Assembly (NCBI GenBank): GCA_021399445.1
Contig: JAJTUQ010000003.1
Location: 4,526,001 to 4,590,000, forward strand
Origin: Xylogone sp. PMI_703
Lineage: Eukaryota; Ascomycota; Leotiomycetes
Length of the DNA stretch: 64,000 nt
Direction: 5' to 3'
Every line of letters begins with the position of its first letter. The first letter of the stretch is position 1. Made by a program: the position numbers and the translations under genes. The notes under the pieces were generated by a model that saw only the letters and a program-made list of their open reading frames with translations, was not told the DNA's origin and did no database searches. This document shows, piece after piece, positions 22,754-33,907 of the stretch.

Positions 22754-24935
22754 ATGAGTTTACGGAAAGCGTGTGCGCCATGCAGAAGTCAAAAGTTGCG
22801 ATGCAATGCCAAAGACGCTGGGATGCCTTGTGGTCGCTGTCTGGATCGGAGAATCCCTTCAGCGTGCGTCCTAACTCCGAGACGCCGGCGAAGGTCAGAA
22901 CTGCCACTGATGATAATACTACCGACGATTAGACATCATGCTGACTGAATGAGTTCACCTCTAGACGGAATGGGGAAGCAGTTGAGGTGCCAGACCGAGA
23001 TGACCATAATGAGGCTCTCGTACATGGCCCATCTTCTATACTGCGACTAGAGAGAGCCACGAACTCGAGGCCATCGGGTGCCGTGCCTCGCGGCCAATTC
23101 CATCTACAGCTCTACTCGGAACTTACGTCTCAACAACCATCCCTTGGTTCAAACGACCTGTTGGACTCGCAATCTCCTGGGCAAGAAATTGTCGCGTATC
23201 ATGGCTCTACCGATTTGGTCTCCATCTTGGGTGAATTGAAAGGGACTTCTTCAAGACTAGTCCGTGTTGTGGTGACAGACAACCAGAATGACCTCCCAAT
23301 CACTCCGACTCGCTATACTGGTCAAGAAGACTGGCAGAGCAAGGTATACCGGCATTCCATCCAAGGTCTAGGAGAAGCGGCGATACAGTTTCTATCTTCG
23401 GAACAAGTCTTTGATGTTCCTCCGAAGCGTGTCTGGTGACTTTCCCACACGAGTCGTTCTGGGGAAATGCTCCACTAACACAGATCCAGCGACGACTTGA
23501 TCAAGCTCTACTTCGACCATTGCCACCACCTCACTCCTGTCATTGACCCCATCGACTTTATCCGCACTTACCTCACTGGCGACACCTCTTTGTTCTTGCT
23601 CTATGCCATCTTAGCAAATGCCATCCCTTTTGCATCTTTAGACGTGCTCTCTGCGGTTAGTTTCTCTGATCGTTTTACCGCCCAGCGAGCATTCTCCAAT
23701 CGCGCAAGTCATGCTTTCAACTTCAATCTGGAGAGGAGCAATCTTCGCCTTGTCCAAGGTTCCATGATTCTGACCACCGCAATCCCCGTTCATGGCTGTC
23801 AACACGATACTGACTATTGGCTTTACAACGCAATCCGGATCGCGAGTACAATGGGGCTATATAGACGGTAATGATCGCTCTCAGTCTGAGGTGCACGTGA
23901 GACTGACATACCATCCAGCGACGCAACTCAGTGCCTTAACCAGAAGATGCAGAAACTATGTCGAAGAATCTGGTGGATCATCTACGTATGTGCCCGAATC
24001 CCTTCCCATCCTACACGCAACGACACGCTGACAGCTTGCAAGTCGAGAGAGTCTCTTCATTGGATTCTAGGTATCAAGGATACGCGTCTTCAAGTAGAGG
24101 GGGGCAGCACACTGCTTAGCCCCTTAGCTATGGACGATTGGGAAGACGACGACAAAGTAGAAGAGGCCACGCACATTCTTCCATCCGTACAAGCAGTTCA
24201 CAAACAATATATGATCCAGCTCTGCCGACTATGTGAGCTTGGTATGTGTCTCCTTCACTTCAGTCAGTATGAAGCTGAGCCGTGACGACAGCCTCCAGAA
24301 TCACCTCGAATCTTGACAAGATAACCACAATGGATGAAACAATATCCACATGGCGGAACAATCTTCCAGCTGACCTTCTCAGCACAAACCATCCATGTGC
24401 TCTAGTACTTCTTTCAACCAGTTACCGCATAGAATGCATCATTCTACGTGCACTGTGCAAACGGCAGTATAATGTCACTGATCGCCTCCTAACCTGCCTC
24501 TTTGAACTCAACGCCATTTTCGGAAGAGTTGTGGCCTACGATCTAATCCAGTCCACCAGCCTCCTCTTCGCCAATACCGTCTCCTGGACCGTTGCTGTCT
24601 ACGTCGAACTATCCGTCAACACTACACTCCCCTGTGATCAACAAGATCTGGTCTTGGGGTATATCAAGACAGGTCTCATTTTGCTCAAGAGAGCTAAAGA
24701 GAGGTGGCAGAATGTCGAGTCCACCTTAAGGCTGCTGCAAACTATCATTGCTCGTGAAAGATTAGATAGGACCGCACCGATTGGTGTAAATGTTAACGAC
24801 GATTCGACTAATGGGGCACAAGACGAGGCCACACTAACATCATTTACACAAGACTTTGACATTGATGATTACTTGAATGGATCGCTGGACTTTGGAATGC
24901 TAGATTATTCACTCGGAATTGATATATCAAACTAA
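22754..24935 (+). CDS. Zn2Cys6 transcription factor with fungal-specific middle domain
   Basis: Six exons: 22754-22893, 22965-23435, 23490-23867, 23919-23985, 24043-24241, 24292-24935; 632 aa. The N-terminus has a Gal4-type cluster (CAPCRSQKLRC...CGRC...C) followed by a basic TPRRRRR linker created by splicing. The middle homology region shows YFDHCHHLTPVID, WLYNAIRIASTMGLYR, and the signature RRIWWIIY plus LGIKDTRLQ. The 57-bp intron at 23986-24042 is a multiple of three and open in frame; it is called because removing it restores the WWIIYSRESL...GIKD signature. Likely local regulator of the divergent monooxygenase and perhaps the MFS and old yellow enzyme genes. Confidence 0.8.
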
Positions 24936-25809
24936 ATTGGGAGGCCTGGGGTTCTGGGCCTTGGCACTCTGTCATCAGATACGACGTAGACAGAAGGTAT
25001 GAGCACATGAGCATCGACATTGGCCTCGACATTGATTCTTATAAGTCTCCTATGCACAAGTAGAGCGGTGCCGAAAGTCAAGATGTCACCAACATGCTCT
25101 TCGCGCTCTGATCCATGGATTCAAGCTCTCATCACTCTATCTTTAGTGCAAAGCACGTTAATAATGCCATCGATGGAACAAATCGTGAACCAATTCAACT
25201 AGTTGTTAGGAGAGGTTTAGCGGAAAATAGGTTGTAAAGTTTTTCTGATATAAAGATCGAATTTAAATGTGATGTATATCCAGAAACACGCCATCCCTCT
25301 TAACTAAGTTAATAAGATTCACTTTTCACAACCCATTGCAAATACAAGCTCAGCAAACATTCAGGCAACGTCAAGGGTCTCTTTGAACCGCCTTAAAAGA
25401 CATCTTGTCGAGGCATAGTCTATTAGGTAAACGGCTCGGCCGCTGATCTCCTTCTATTCACTAGGATCCGTTATTGTTCGCCCCTTACACAATTCTATTA
25501 AGCTACGAAGCTAGGCATCTCGTAACAAGTAGACTAGCTAGTAATGACGAGCGTAGCTGCTGCTGAGAGGTCACATTGAGTCTTCATTTCCAAAGTTATT
25601 GTCGGAAGGATCATCTAGCTTTATAAACTACTCTATCTCATTCATGCGACAGAATCAATCGTAGGTATTCAGTCGCCTTCCTAGCTGAGGAGTAAGAAGA
25701 TCTAATGGGGGACGTTATATGATCCCCACGATCCAAGGCTCGTGCACCACGTCCGAGTTTCCCATATACAGTGACAACAACATATTAAACAAGAGAGGTA
25801 GATCAAACA
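24936..25809. other. Convergent intergenic, nothing recognised
   Basis: Region between the 3' ends of the Zn2Cys6 factor and the old yellow enzyme. No gene, repeat or RNA is recognised. Confidence 0.6.
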
Positions 25810-27112
25810 TCAGTCTACACCCTCAGTTACGCTGACTTTACTCCTCTCCTTCTCCCACTCCTCACTCACGCCAAACCCAAGATATCCCTCCGCACCAGCA
25901 GGCTCATAGAAGAACTCACGCTTATACATGCTCGGCGCAATCCCTCTCTGAATTCGGAAAACGAGATCTGGATTGGAAGTAAAGAACCGCCCCATGGCCA
26001 CAGCCATATTTTGTCCTGCACAGTCCACATCAACAAGTTTCTTTGCACTTTCGGCCGTATAACCTCCAGCAAGGATAACTGCCGATGTAGTACTTTTCCA
26101 CAAGTCGACGAATGGCTGGTTGAGATTCTCCTCTGATCCTGTTCGCCGCGAGTGGGGGTCGCCAGCCAGAGGAGGTTGGATGAGATGGAGGTATGCAAGA
26201 TTCAGTTTCTTCAGCTCACTGATCAGATGCGTGAACTGAGGGAGGGTTCTCTCCTGCATGCCCATGCCGCGGAATGTGTTCCAGGGGCTGAAGCGGATTC
26301 CGACTCTATCTGACCCAACAGCGTTGGACACGGCTTTGACGACTTCGAGAGGAAAGCGAGATCGGTTTGGGATGCTTCCTCCCCAGTCATCGGTACGTTG
26401 ATTGACAACGTCTTGGATGAATTGGTCGATTAAGAAACCATGTGCTCCTAATTCCAGACATGTATATGAGAAACAACCCGTCGCACATTAAAGAAGATGA
26501 CACACCATGTATTTCAACGCCATCAAAACCCGCAACATTGACGGCTTTCTTAGCCGCCTCGGCCCAATCGCGGATTGCTCGCTGAATATCCTCTTCAGTC
26601 ATCTCGACTGGCGTCGGCTCATCGGGACGATGGACTATGGAATCTCCATACTTCATCACTGGTAATGGCACTGCAGAGCTGCTAAAGACTGGTCCCGTGC
26701 CATCTCGATCGCGGAATTCCTTGATCGCTGCTCGTCCTTGGCAATACAACTGGATAAATATGAAAGATCCTCCTAAGTACATTATATCAGCATTTGTGAA
26801 ATTAAAGATGCAGTATGGGTGTGCTTGCTTACGTTCATGTACAGCATCAACAACCCTCTTCCACGCCGAAACTTGCTCATCAGTCTCTAACACCGGCGTT
26901 ATTCTTCCTCCTGCTGCCCATAGGCTAACCGCCGTGGCTTCGGTAATCAGTAGAGTGCCTGGGACTGATGCCCGCTCGCCATAGTACGTAGGCACAATAT
27001 CGAGGATCTTGTGCTGTTCGTCAGTGCGATATCGTGTGCAAGGAGCCAGCACGATCCGGTGGCTCAATTTGATGCGGCCGAGTTGAAGAGGTTTGTGTAG
27101 AACACTCTCCAT
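25810..27112 (-). CDS. NADH:flavin oxidoreductase (old yellow enzyme family)
   Basis: Three exons, 27112-26833, 26772-26506 and 26447-25810; 394 aa, normal for fungal OYEs. The frame is open 48 codons further upstream, but the start is placed at [12 protein letters not shown] because family members begin just before the FMN-binding KPLQLGRI strand. Motifs: [25 protein letters not shown], and [18 protein letters not shown], the substrate-binding His/Asn(His) region formed across the second splice; the C-terminal phosphate-binding [12 protein letters not shown] is present. FMN enzyme reducing activated C=C bonds or involved in secondary metabolism. It is near a monooxygenase, an MFS and a Zn2Cys6 factor. 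Confidence 0.9.
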
Positions 27113-28357
27113 TTCTTTGGTAGTGAGTGTCTGCCTCTCTCGGAGGCACAGGATGCCATAAGAAGAATTTAGTGTTGTGTATACCGCGCTGTGGCTGACT
27201 TGGGGGGAACACATCCGGTCAAGTGAAGACGGAAAGGTACTGTACGTACCCGACATCTATCCGCCATTGGGGACTCTATCGGCGCAACTACAGTGGGTGT
27301 ACTTAATAATCCCCGATTGATTGATAATATCATTATCCTTTAATTATTAGAATAAGTTTTTAATTCCAAAAACTTTTTGATAGCCAAAATGTTTAGTTTA
27401 AACTAGATTAGACTGTCTTCCAAATGGTTAATCTCAAAATTAACCAATTGGATTAAACTATATAGTCTCGTCTAAAAGGTCTACAGTCTCAAAGATAACC
27501 TCTAAAAGCAAGTCCAACTTAGACTAAACTATATAGTCTATAGTCTGATGGTCTAGTCTTTAAAAACAGTTTCTAAAAACCTTTATAGTTTAGACCAAAC
27601 TGGACCGTTAGCTAGTCTAAAAAGGACTAAAGAGCTTAAAAGGGTTAATTGAATTTTGATAGTTTAAGATATATGAGAGAGTCAAGACTCAAGGAGGTTA
27701 AGGAGAGTCGGGCGCGTAATAATAGCACTGTGACCGTACTATGCAAGGCTGTAGAGCAACAATAATGATCATAACCAACTACGTCATATAATACAATTAG
27801 CAATATTACAATGTTTGTACGCGCATACCCAATTATAAGAGACAGATCTGACTCTAATTATCTAGATAAAAAGAAGGGAAAATTGTTGTTGTATTGCCTA
27901 CCGCTTCACCCTTATATAGGGGCTCGGTGGGTTCGGCGGTGGAATAATTACAAAGATATGTAGGCTCGGTTTCCTTACCACATTATCTTTATGCTTTAGT
28001 GAATAATATTATTCTATAGAGTTAATCATAATTAATTGAATTTAATCATACAAGATATTATAGCATTATAAAAATTACTATGAAGTAGCTAATAATATTA
28101 TTTCTTTGAGAGTGTTATATTTGGAACCGTTTAACTATATTCAGAATAGTATTATATGTAATCTGATTATTTAAGTTATTTAGGTCTTATTAGCGGGAAG
28201 AATCTAGAAGTAATATGAGGGTAATATAGAGAAACACTAAGTATAAAACCAAACCTGCCGTCTCTGGAATCCGAAAGAATTCTAAGCATCAGTTCTCTTC
28301 AGTTTGATCACAGAGGCAATCAGTATCACCAGTTTTATAATGCTAGAATCATTCAGA
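27113..28357. other. AT-rich intergenic region with short motif repeats
   Basis: No gene is seen. Between about 27340 and 27640 the motif TAGTCTA or its complement recurs about ten times, and TAAACTATATAGTCT occurs twice (27454-27468 and 27525-27539). From 27800 to 28250 it is very AT-rich. This could be a decayed repeat. Confidence 0.5.
27340..27640. repeat. Clustered TAGTCTA-type motifs
   Basis: Short direct and inverted copies of TAGTCT/AGACTA dominate this stretch, including a 15-base direct repeat 71 bases apart. It looks like a degenerate or mutated repeat element; no transposase frame remains. Confidence 0.4.
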
Positions 28358-28914
28358 ATGTTCTCCAAAGCGTTGCTCGTGGGTGTCCTTGCGCAGGGAG
28401 TCATTGCGGGTGGTTATCCGACGTCTGACCGCGACGTGAGTCCAGCCGTCTGGAGCACCCCTAGCCAGATAGTTGTGACGAACATCATCAGTATCCAGGA
28501 GAACAGTACCGCTATGGATGAGGTCTGTAAAATGTAGCTGAACTATGAAAGGCAGCATGTACTGAAGTCAACTAGGAACTCAAGCTCCTCAACAATTTTC
28601 TTGAACAGGTCTATCTGAACGAGCCTGGTGTAGAACTGTTCCTGCTCAATCGTGACGATGCGCACTTTCAGTACGTCACATTGGAGATGTAAGTGAACCC
28701 CCAACTTCTGGATTGCTCTTCGCACCGGCTGACAAAATTCATCGTTGACGATTCACTTAGTTACTCCAACCAGAATGCCGTGGACATCCATCTCGCCTCT
28801 CCATACATGGCGGCCCTCCTTCAGGCCGAGACCGATGGGGGTCTTAAGAGGGCTGACAATGATGTGCATCTGGAGACCTTAGTTTCACAGATTGGGCCTC
28901 GCCACCTAGCCTAG
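28358..28914 (+). CDS. Small secreted protein with ABM-like (dimeric alpha+beta barrel) domain
   Basis: Three exons, 28358-28522, 28576-28688 and 28761-28914, give 143 aa. Residues 1-17 form a signal peptide (MFSKALLVGVLAQGVIA). The mature part matches the antibiotic-biosynthesis-monooxygenase fold pattern: helix (ELKLLNNFLEQ), NEPGVELFLLNRDD strand, FQYVTLEIYSNQNAVDIHLASPYM, in which the EIYxxQxAvdxHxxSP core is typical. An in-frame ATG lies six codons upstream (28340). Most ABM proteins are intracellular, but secreted fungal versions exist; the function here is unknown. The three introns-exon joints all restore the domain, so the model is fairly secure despite the short length. Confidence 0.7.
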
Positions 28915-30002
28915 AGGTTACGGAAGGCAGGGATCCTATTTTATCCCATTAAGAAGTTGGCATCTACACTACGAGGATGGGAACTAGGGGTGTGGTTTTG
29001 CTCAGATTTTGCGGTGAGGCCAAATGATAGCAATCAGACCACAAACACTTTAGGATTTATCAGGAATTATGCTTCTCTCGTCATAATCTTACCAACAGGT
29101 TCATTTAATTCAACATATCTCTGAGTAAGCCCTACAGTAATTGACGGGTATTCGTGATTCTGGTATGCTTCAACCGACTTATTCAAGGGTTTCATCTTTT
29201 GTGTATGTAAAGGAAGCTAGAAAGACAAAGAGGATGGATACAAGCAGTATTATTCTCCTGCTGAGAATATCTATACTGTAGGGTAACTGCTCACTGCCTT
29301 TAATCTATTCAAGCTACTAAATGTATTCTTAAAATTCAGCGTAGATGTTCTTCATACAATACATTACGTGGTAATATTCTTTCTGTTACTTTCCATGGAG
29401 CGATCAAATATTCTTCCCCACACTAATTCGTCAAGTCCTTGAATTCATCAGAATATGACTATGATTGAGGTTGGACTAGGGACCAGTGCAGCCACGTCCG
29501 TCAGAGGTCAGTAGCTCCATCCGTACTAGCAACTAATTCACATTAGTATGTGCATGATTCCACTCTTGTAAATGAATCTTGATCAGATATAGTTATCCTC
29601 AGAACGAGCAGTTGGCCGGTGTCTCTGCTCTTATAACCGGAGGCAGACATTCGAATTTCGATATTCTGCGCCTCCTTCGTACTGATTATTATCCTAGAAT
29701 GACATACTTCTCTTGCTCATTCTCCATTATTACGAGCGATCTCTATAGTGAGGAAGGTAGCAAACGGTAGGTGAGTGTGGAATTCAGGACGACCAAGGAA
29801 GGAAATAGCCGTTGTCGCGTACCTTCGTACAGTATCAGGCTGCCAAGAGCTGTGCCGCTGTCCCTACAGGTGGATCCTAACTACCATCGGGTAGGTAAGC
29901 AGTATTCATCACGACCTTTGAGAGTTTGACAGATAATTAACTTGAATAACTTCAGGGACAAATGACTACCAACCCACTCAACTGCGATAGACATTACTCA
30001 TA
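28915..30002. other. Intergenic, nothing recognised
   Basis: No supported gene. Short open frames here have no family resemblance and no splice logic. No tRNA-like structure was found. Confidence 0.5.
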
Positions 30003-30935
30003 ATGTCTCAACGTTCCGAGTATTCTGACTCTGAATCCTCGGATTGGGCTCCGGACGGCCCCGATGTCTTCACCTGGCTATCCCCTGAACTTAAGCTCGA
30101 GATCTTCCGAGCGCTGCCCAACCTACATTCGGTCATCGCACTACGTCTGGGATGTTCCGAACTCAATGCAGTATACACGAGATACGAGAAGGATATCAAG
30201 GGGGCTCTTCGAGATAGGATTGTCCAGGCCGTCAGTTCTCATTATGATCTCTTGACGACACTTCACATCCCAAATTCGGCGAAGAAGCTCTCACCTGAAG
30301 GCGGCTGGCCTCATATCACCCCGGAATATCTGGCTAAACTAGGCAAAACAGACTTAGTTGTAGACGTCCTGCGCTATCTGCCTTATATCGCTGAGACAGC
30401 AAACCGCGAAGACAATTTGCATAATGTTGAGTACAAGTGCAATGTGATAGATTACTCAGTAATGATGACCTCGGAACGCCTTGAGCAGATTGAGGACTAT
30501 GCCTCCGCCCTCAGAGATGAGCCCCTCTCCAGGCACATGATTACCATTGCCGCGGGGTACGAAAGCGGTGGACTGGAAATAATACTCGACACGATGAGCA
30601 GTGAGATCTGCGAGGAAATTATCCGATTCTCACCGGGTGTTACCATGGATGTTGAGGATTATTTTGCTATGATGGCGGAGCGGTTTCGAAAACTTGAAAT
30701 AATATTCGTGCCCGGCTACGACCCTCATGTCTCGGTGAAGTGGGAACCAGGAGACGATATCGGATGCCCAGACGAGTTGAATTACCTAATCGTCCAAGAA
30801 GAAGGGTACGCCACAGAAAGGGACGTTAAGTGGATCGGACATCTATATCGCAAATTTGGATGGCCGGGTCCTGATTACAGAAAGGAGGAGGCATTGGAAG
30901 CTGTGAAGCAATTTGTGGAATCTCGACACCCATAG
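30003..30935 (+). CDS. F-box-like hypothetical protein
   Basis: Single exon, 310 aa. After a Ser/Asp-rich start, residues about 22-60 (VFTWLSPELKLEIFRALPNLHSVIALRLGCSELN) resemble a fungal F-box, which would recruit Skp1 and an SCF ubiquitin ligase. The remainder, helical with no known repeat, is the type of fungal-specific C-terminus found in large lineage-expanded F-box families. No signal peptide or membrane segment. Substrate unknown. Support comes from an intact long frame and a clean ATG. Confidence 0.7.
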   Translation: MSQRSEYSDSESSDWAPDGPDVFTWLSPELKLEIFRALPNLHSVIALRLGCSELNAVYTRYEKDIKGALRDRIVQAVSSHYDLLTTLHIPNSAKKLSPEGGWPHITPEYLAKLGKTDLVVDVLRYLPYIAETANREDNLHNVEYKCNVIDYSVMMTSERLEQIEDYASALRDEPLSRHMITIAAGYESGGLEIILDTMSSEICEEIIRFSPGVTMDVEDYFAMMAERFRKLEIIFVPGYDPHVSVKWEPGDDIGCPDELNYLIVQEEGYATERDVKWIGHLYRKFGWPGPDYRKEEALEAVKQFVESRHP

Positions 30936-31245
30936 ACCATATACTACATTAATGGTTCGTATTGTTGATGATTTATTTGTAACTCGATATTCAAGGCGAT
31001 ATATCATGCCATTAGTTTCCTGGGATTCATCAAGTCAGAGGCTAGAAATAAGTAGTAAACTATATCACCACTGAAAGATGCGAGTGCTTCAGCAAATCGA
31101 ATTAAGATATGAGTGCCTTTCGGCAGGATCATCACTGTCATCTTAAGAATAGAAATTTATATATTACGCTCTAAGGTTATGATTAAGCATAATCTCGCGA
31201 TCCAAGTCCTTGAGCCTAGATTTTAAAACAAATTATGCCAATAAA
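30936..31245. other. Convergent intergenic, nothing recognised
   Basis: AT-rich spacer between two 3' ends; no feature seen. Confidence 0.6.
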
Positions 31246-32768
31246 TTAGCACGCATAGCCGATGCCAGCGTGGATAATATAAGTTGCCTTGGAAGCATCA
31301 TATGGAACCGTGAAACTATCTGTTGAAGAGCTCACTGTAGGGTCATGCGTGTTCCCGAACTGTCCAGGTGCAATCTTGTTCGGATATGTCTTCCCGTAGT
31401 AGAAATGTGTGGAGGTAAGAGACCACCCATCAGTGGTGCTATAGGTGACAACAAGATTGGTACCGACTTTTTCGATAGTAAAGGTGCCAACAGCAGAAGC
31501 CTTGGTGATATCGTTGCCGCCAGCTCCCAGATAAAGAATGCCTGATACAGGGACTGGGCCTTCAATGACCCACCCCCAATTCTTTCCTATGTTGAGTGAG
31601 ATGAATGTCTCATCTACATCTCCCGAGGATGTGGCGTAACCATATGCAGTACCCTCACAAGTACTAGATGGTGGGGGAGGTGGGGGTGGTGGTGGCACGT
31701 ATGTACTGGTAGTGGCGGAGGTCGTTGAAGTTGTTGTAGTAGTCGTTTCAATCGTTGTGGTTGGACTTGGAGTCGTAGTAGTCTCAGTAGAGGTTGTTGG
31801 AGTTGTCGTAGCCGTCGTAGTTGTCGTAGTTGTCGTAGTTGTCGTAGTTGTTGAAGTTGTTGAAGTTGTTGAAGTTGTTGAGGTTGTTGAAGTTGTTGAG
31901 GTTGTTGAAGACGGAGGTGGTGGAGGCGGAGGCGGTAATACTCCACAAGGCTGAGTTGACTCGAATATCGTAGCTTCATAAAGGCTTAGATAGCTGGAAC
32001 CGCCACATATCTCCGAGCTGTCGCCATTGCAGGCCGTATTGCAATGAGATGAGTCGGCCGGTGCGCTACCACCTTGAAGCATGTAGCCACAATAACATTC
32101 TCCGTGATATTCGGTGGCTGCCAAAGGGTAATATTGGTTACCACAGGCCAAAAGGCACTGCTCGGTTGTGAGAGTACTCGAGGCCAGCTGGTTCTGGCGA
32201 TAGGTTACAGCACGATAACCTACTCCTTCAGAATAACATCCTTTTGCCGTATACTGGGAGACGATATCAATAGTGGAGAGGTCAACTGTGGGATAGGTGG
32301 TATCTTCATAGAGAGAAATGCGTCGATTCGCGCCGCATGTTTCGTTCTGGTTGCCGTTGCATGGTGCATTGCATTCTGTTTCGGGGGCCGGAGTAGGCGG
32401 CTGCACCGTTCCACAGTGGCACACTCCATAATAGAGCAAGCCAGCGTACCTGAATCCGTTTGACTGTATGCAAATGAATAAACTTATTCTTTATCATATA
32501 AGAATGATCTTACCTTGCAAATCGCAGTGCAATCCTCTACAGTCATTGTGCTATAGAGCAGGTTTGGGTTATATTGCAGAGTGTCAGGGCTAGGCTCTAC
32601 GAAACACCCAACGTAGGAATACGGGGTGTAATCGTCAATTGGGCATGGTGGAAGCGGGGGCGCGTCCCAGCGGCGATGGAGTTCTCTGGCTGCTTGATTA
32701 CCGGCTGGTGATGCCGTTGTGAAGGATATGAGAGCTGCCCCTGCAGCATAATGTATAAGAGATTTCAT
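31246..32768 (-). CDS. Secreted protein with two WSC domains, Thr-rich stalk and C-terminal beta domain
   Basis: Two exons, 32768-32514 and 32463-31246, 490 aa; the intron (50 bp) splits the first WSC domain and splicing restores CKSNGFRYAGLLYYGVCHCG. Residues 1-20 are a signal peptide. WSC 1 lies at about 48-145, WSC 2 at about 155-250 (GCYSEGVGYRA...CYCG...CxTxCNGDSSEICGG). Then comes a Pro run, a long Thr/Ser repeat stalk, another Pro run and a C-terminal domain of about 130 aa (from CEGTAYGYATSS to GIGYAC). That last domain, with FISLNIGKNWGWVI and LYLGAGGNDITKA, reminds me of beta-rich adhesin-type domains common in bacteria. No GPI signal or membrane helix is visible. It probably binds wall glycans. 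Confidence 0.8.
31780..31925. repeat. GTTGTTGAA-type microsatellite inside the WSC gene stalk
   Basis: On the plus strand a run of GTTGTCGTA and GTTGTTGAA units; on the coding strand it encodes Thr/Ser repeats (TTSTTSTTST), presumably heavily O-mannosylated. Length is likely to vary between strains. Confidence 0.8.
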
Positions 32769-33907
32769 GATAAACGTATACCGTGCAGTATAATGACTTT
32801 ATATAGATGTATGGGGCCCCAGGATGTGGAATGTGCGGAGCTGAACACCCACTCCCTTATTACTTATATACTCGGTGGATGAATCGTGGCTACCACGTAG
32901 GGATCGAACGAAAACTACGTCGTCTGATTTTTAATCCTCGCTCTTTAGAGGCAAGACATACTGATTGGACGCCAAATCAATAGTGCCGATTAAGCATTTT
33001 GAAGTTCAGGAACTAGTTGAATGGGTAATCGGTGGCGTTGTCAGTTAGAATGGCATGTAGGAGATGCCGATGGCAGCGGGTAAAGCACCACGCCCTAGGT
33101 TTCGTAGGAAATAGACTTTGCCGAGTTAACATTATTACAAATTATACTCTCTTGTCACTTTTTAGCCTCTTGATGTTGATAACTGTGATTATCCGGTGCC
33201 TGACGATCAAAAATGGTCTCTCGGAAGACGGGAGGTCTAGACGCCGCCGTGCTCGCCAATACGAAGTAGAACCACACAGCCAATCGGACGGAAGTAGCAG
33301 GTCACTGGCACTGAGACACTAGCAAGCTAGACTTTAGGGGTTCAATTATTTGTGCTGTGAGGGACCCGCCTCTGCGCTCTAGATATTTGAAGTTCTTGGC
33401 AGCTGAAAGCTAGAGGAATAGGTATTCTCAATCGGAATAGCGAATTCTCTCACCAAGTGCGTGGTCTTGAGCCATTCCTTGTGAACTTGCTCTTTCCCGA
33501 GATCCGCTTTATCCTCTGGTACCTATGTTTCCTAAATCAAAAGCCTGACACTGCAATTTCTATATTCTAAATAAGCTATTCAATCAAGCACGCCAGAATA
33601 TCAGCGTCCATTTATGAGAAATCTACTGGTGAGCTTACTGGGTTTGGGACAAACATTTTCTAAGATTATATCAAAAGACAGCAATAGTACCCCAAAACTT
33701 GAGAAATATATTGCTTTAGAATATATAATAAGTTATTACTCACCTTCATTTAATTACATCAGCATAGACCATAATTGAGGTGAAGGATTTATTGTATCGT
33801 AAGGCACTATTTACTATACTCGGTCTCAAGCTGAATTTTTCAGAGCTTACCCGCTTGCTCCCTTTGCAGTTTTATTTAATTGATGCTATAGATGTTGTAG
33901 TTCATGT
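32769..33907. other. Intergenic, nothing recognised
   Basis: Contains the WSC promoter and the 3' flank of the permease. A hairpin with ACGTAG/CTACGT arms near 32900 was considered as a tRNA remnant and rejected. No gene supported. Confidence 0.5.

Noticed and set aside
24043..24285. Reading the Zn2Cys6 factor straight through 23986-24042 without an intron
   Set aside because: The frame is open, but the extra 19 residues interrupt the conserved WWIIY...GIKD signature, and good donor, branch and acceptor signals are present.
32880..32960. tRNA-like segment on the minus strand (GTTCGATCC)
   Set aside because: A B-box-like piece exists but the T, D and acceptor stems do not pair; only a 6-bp hairpin forms.
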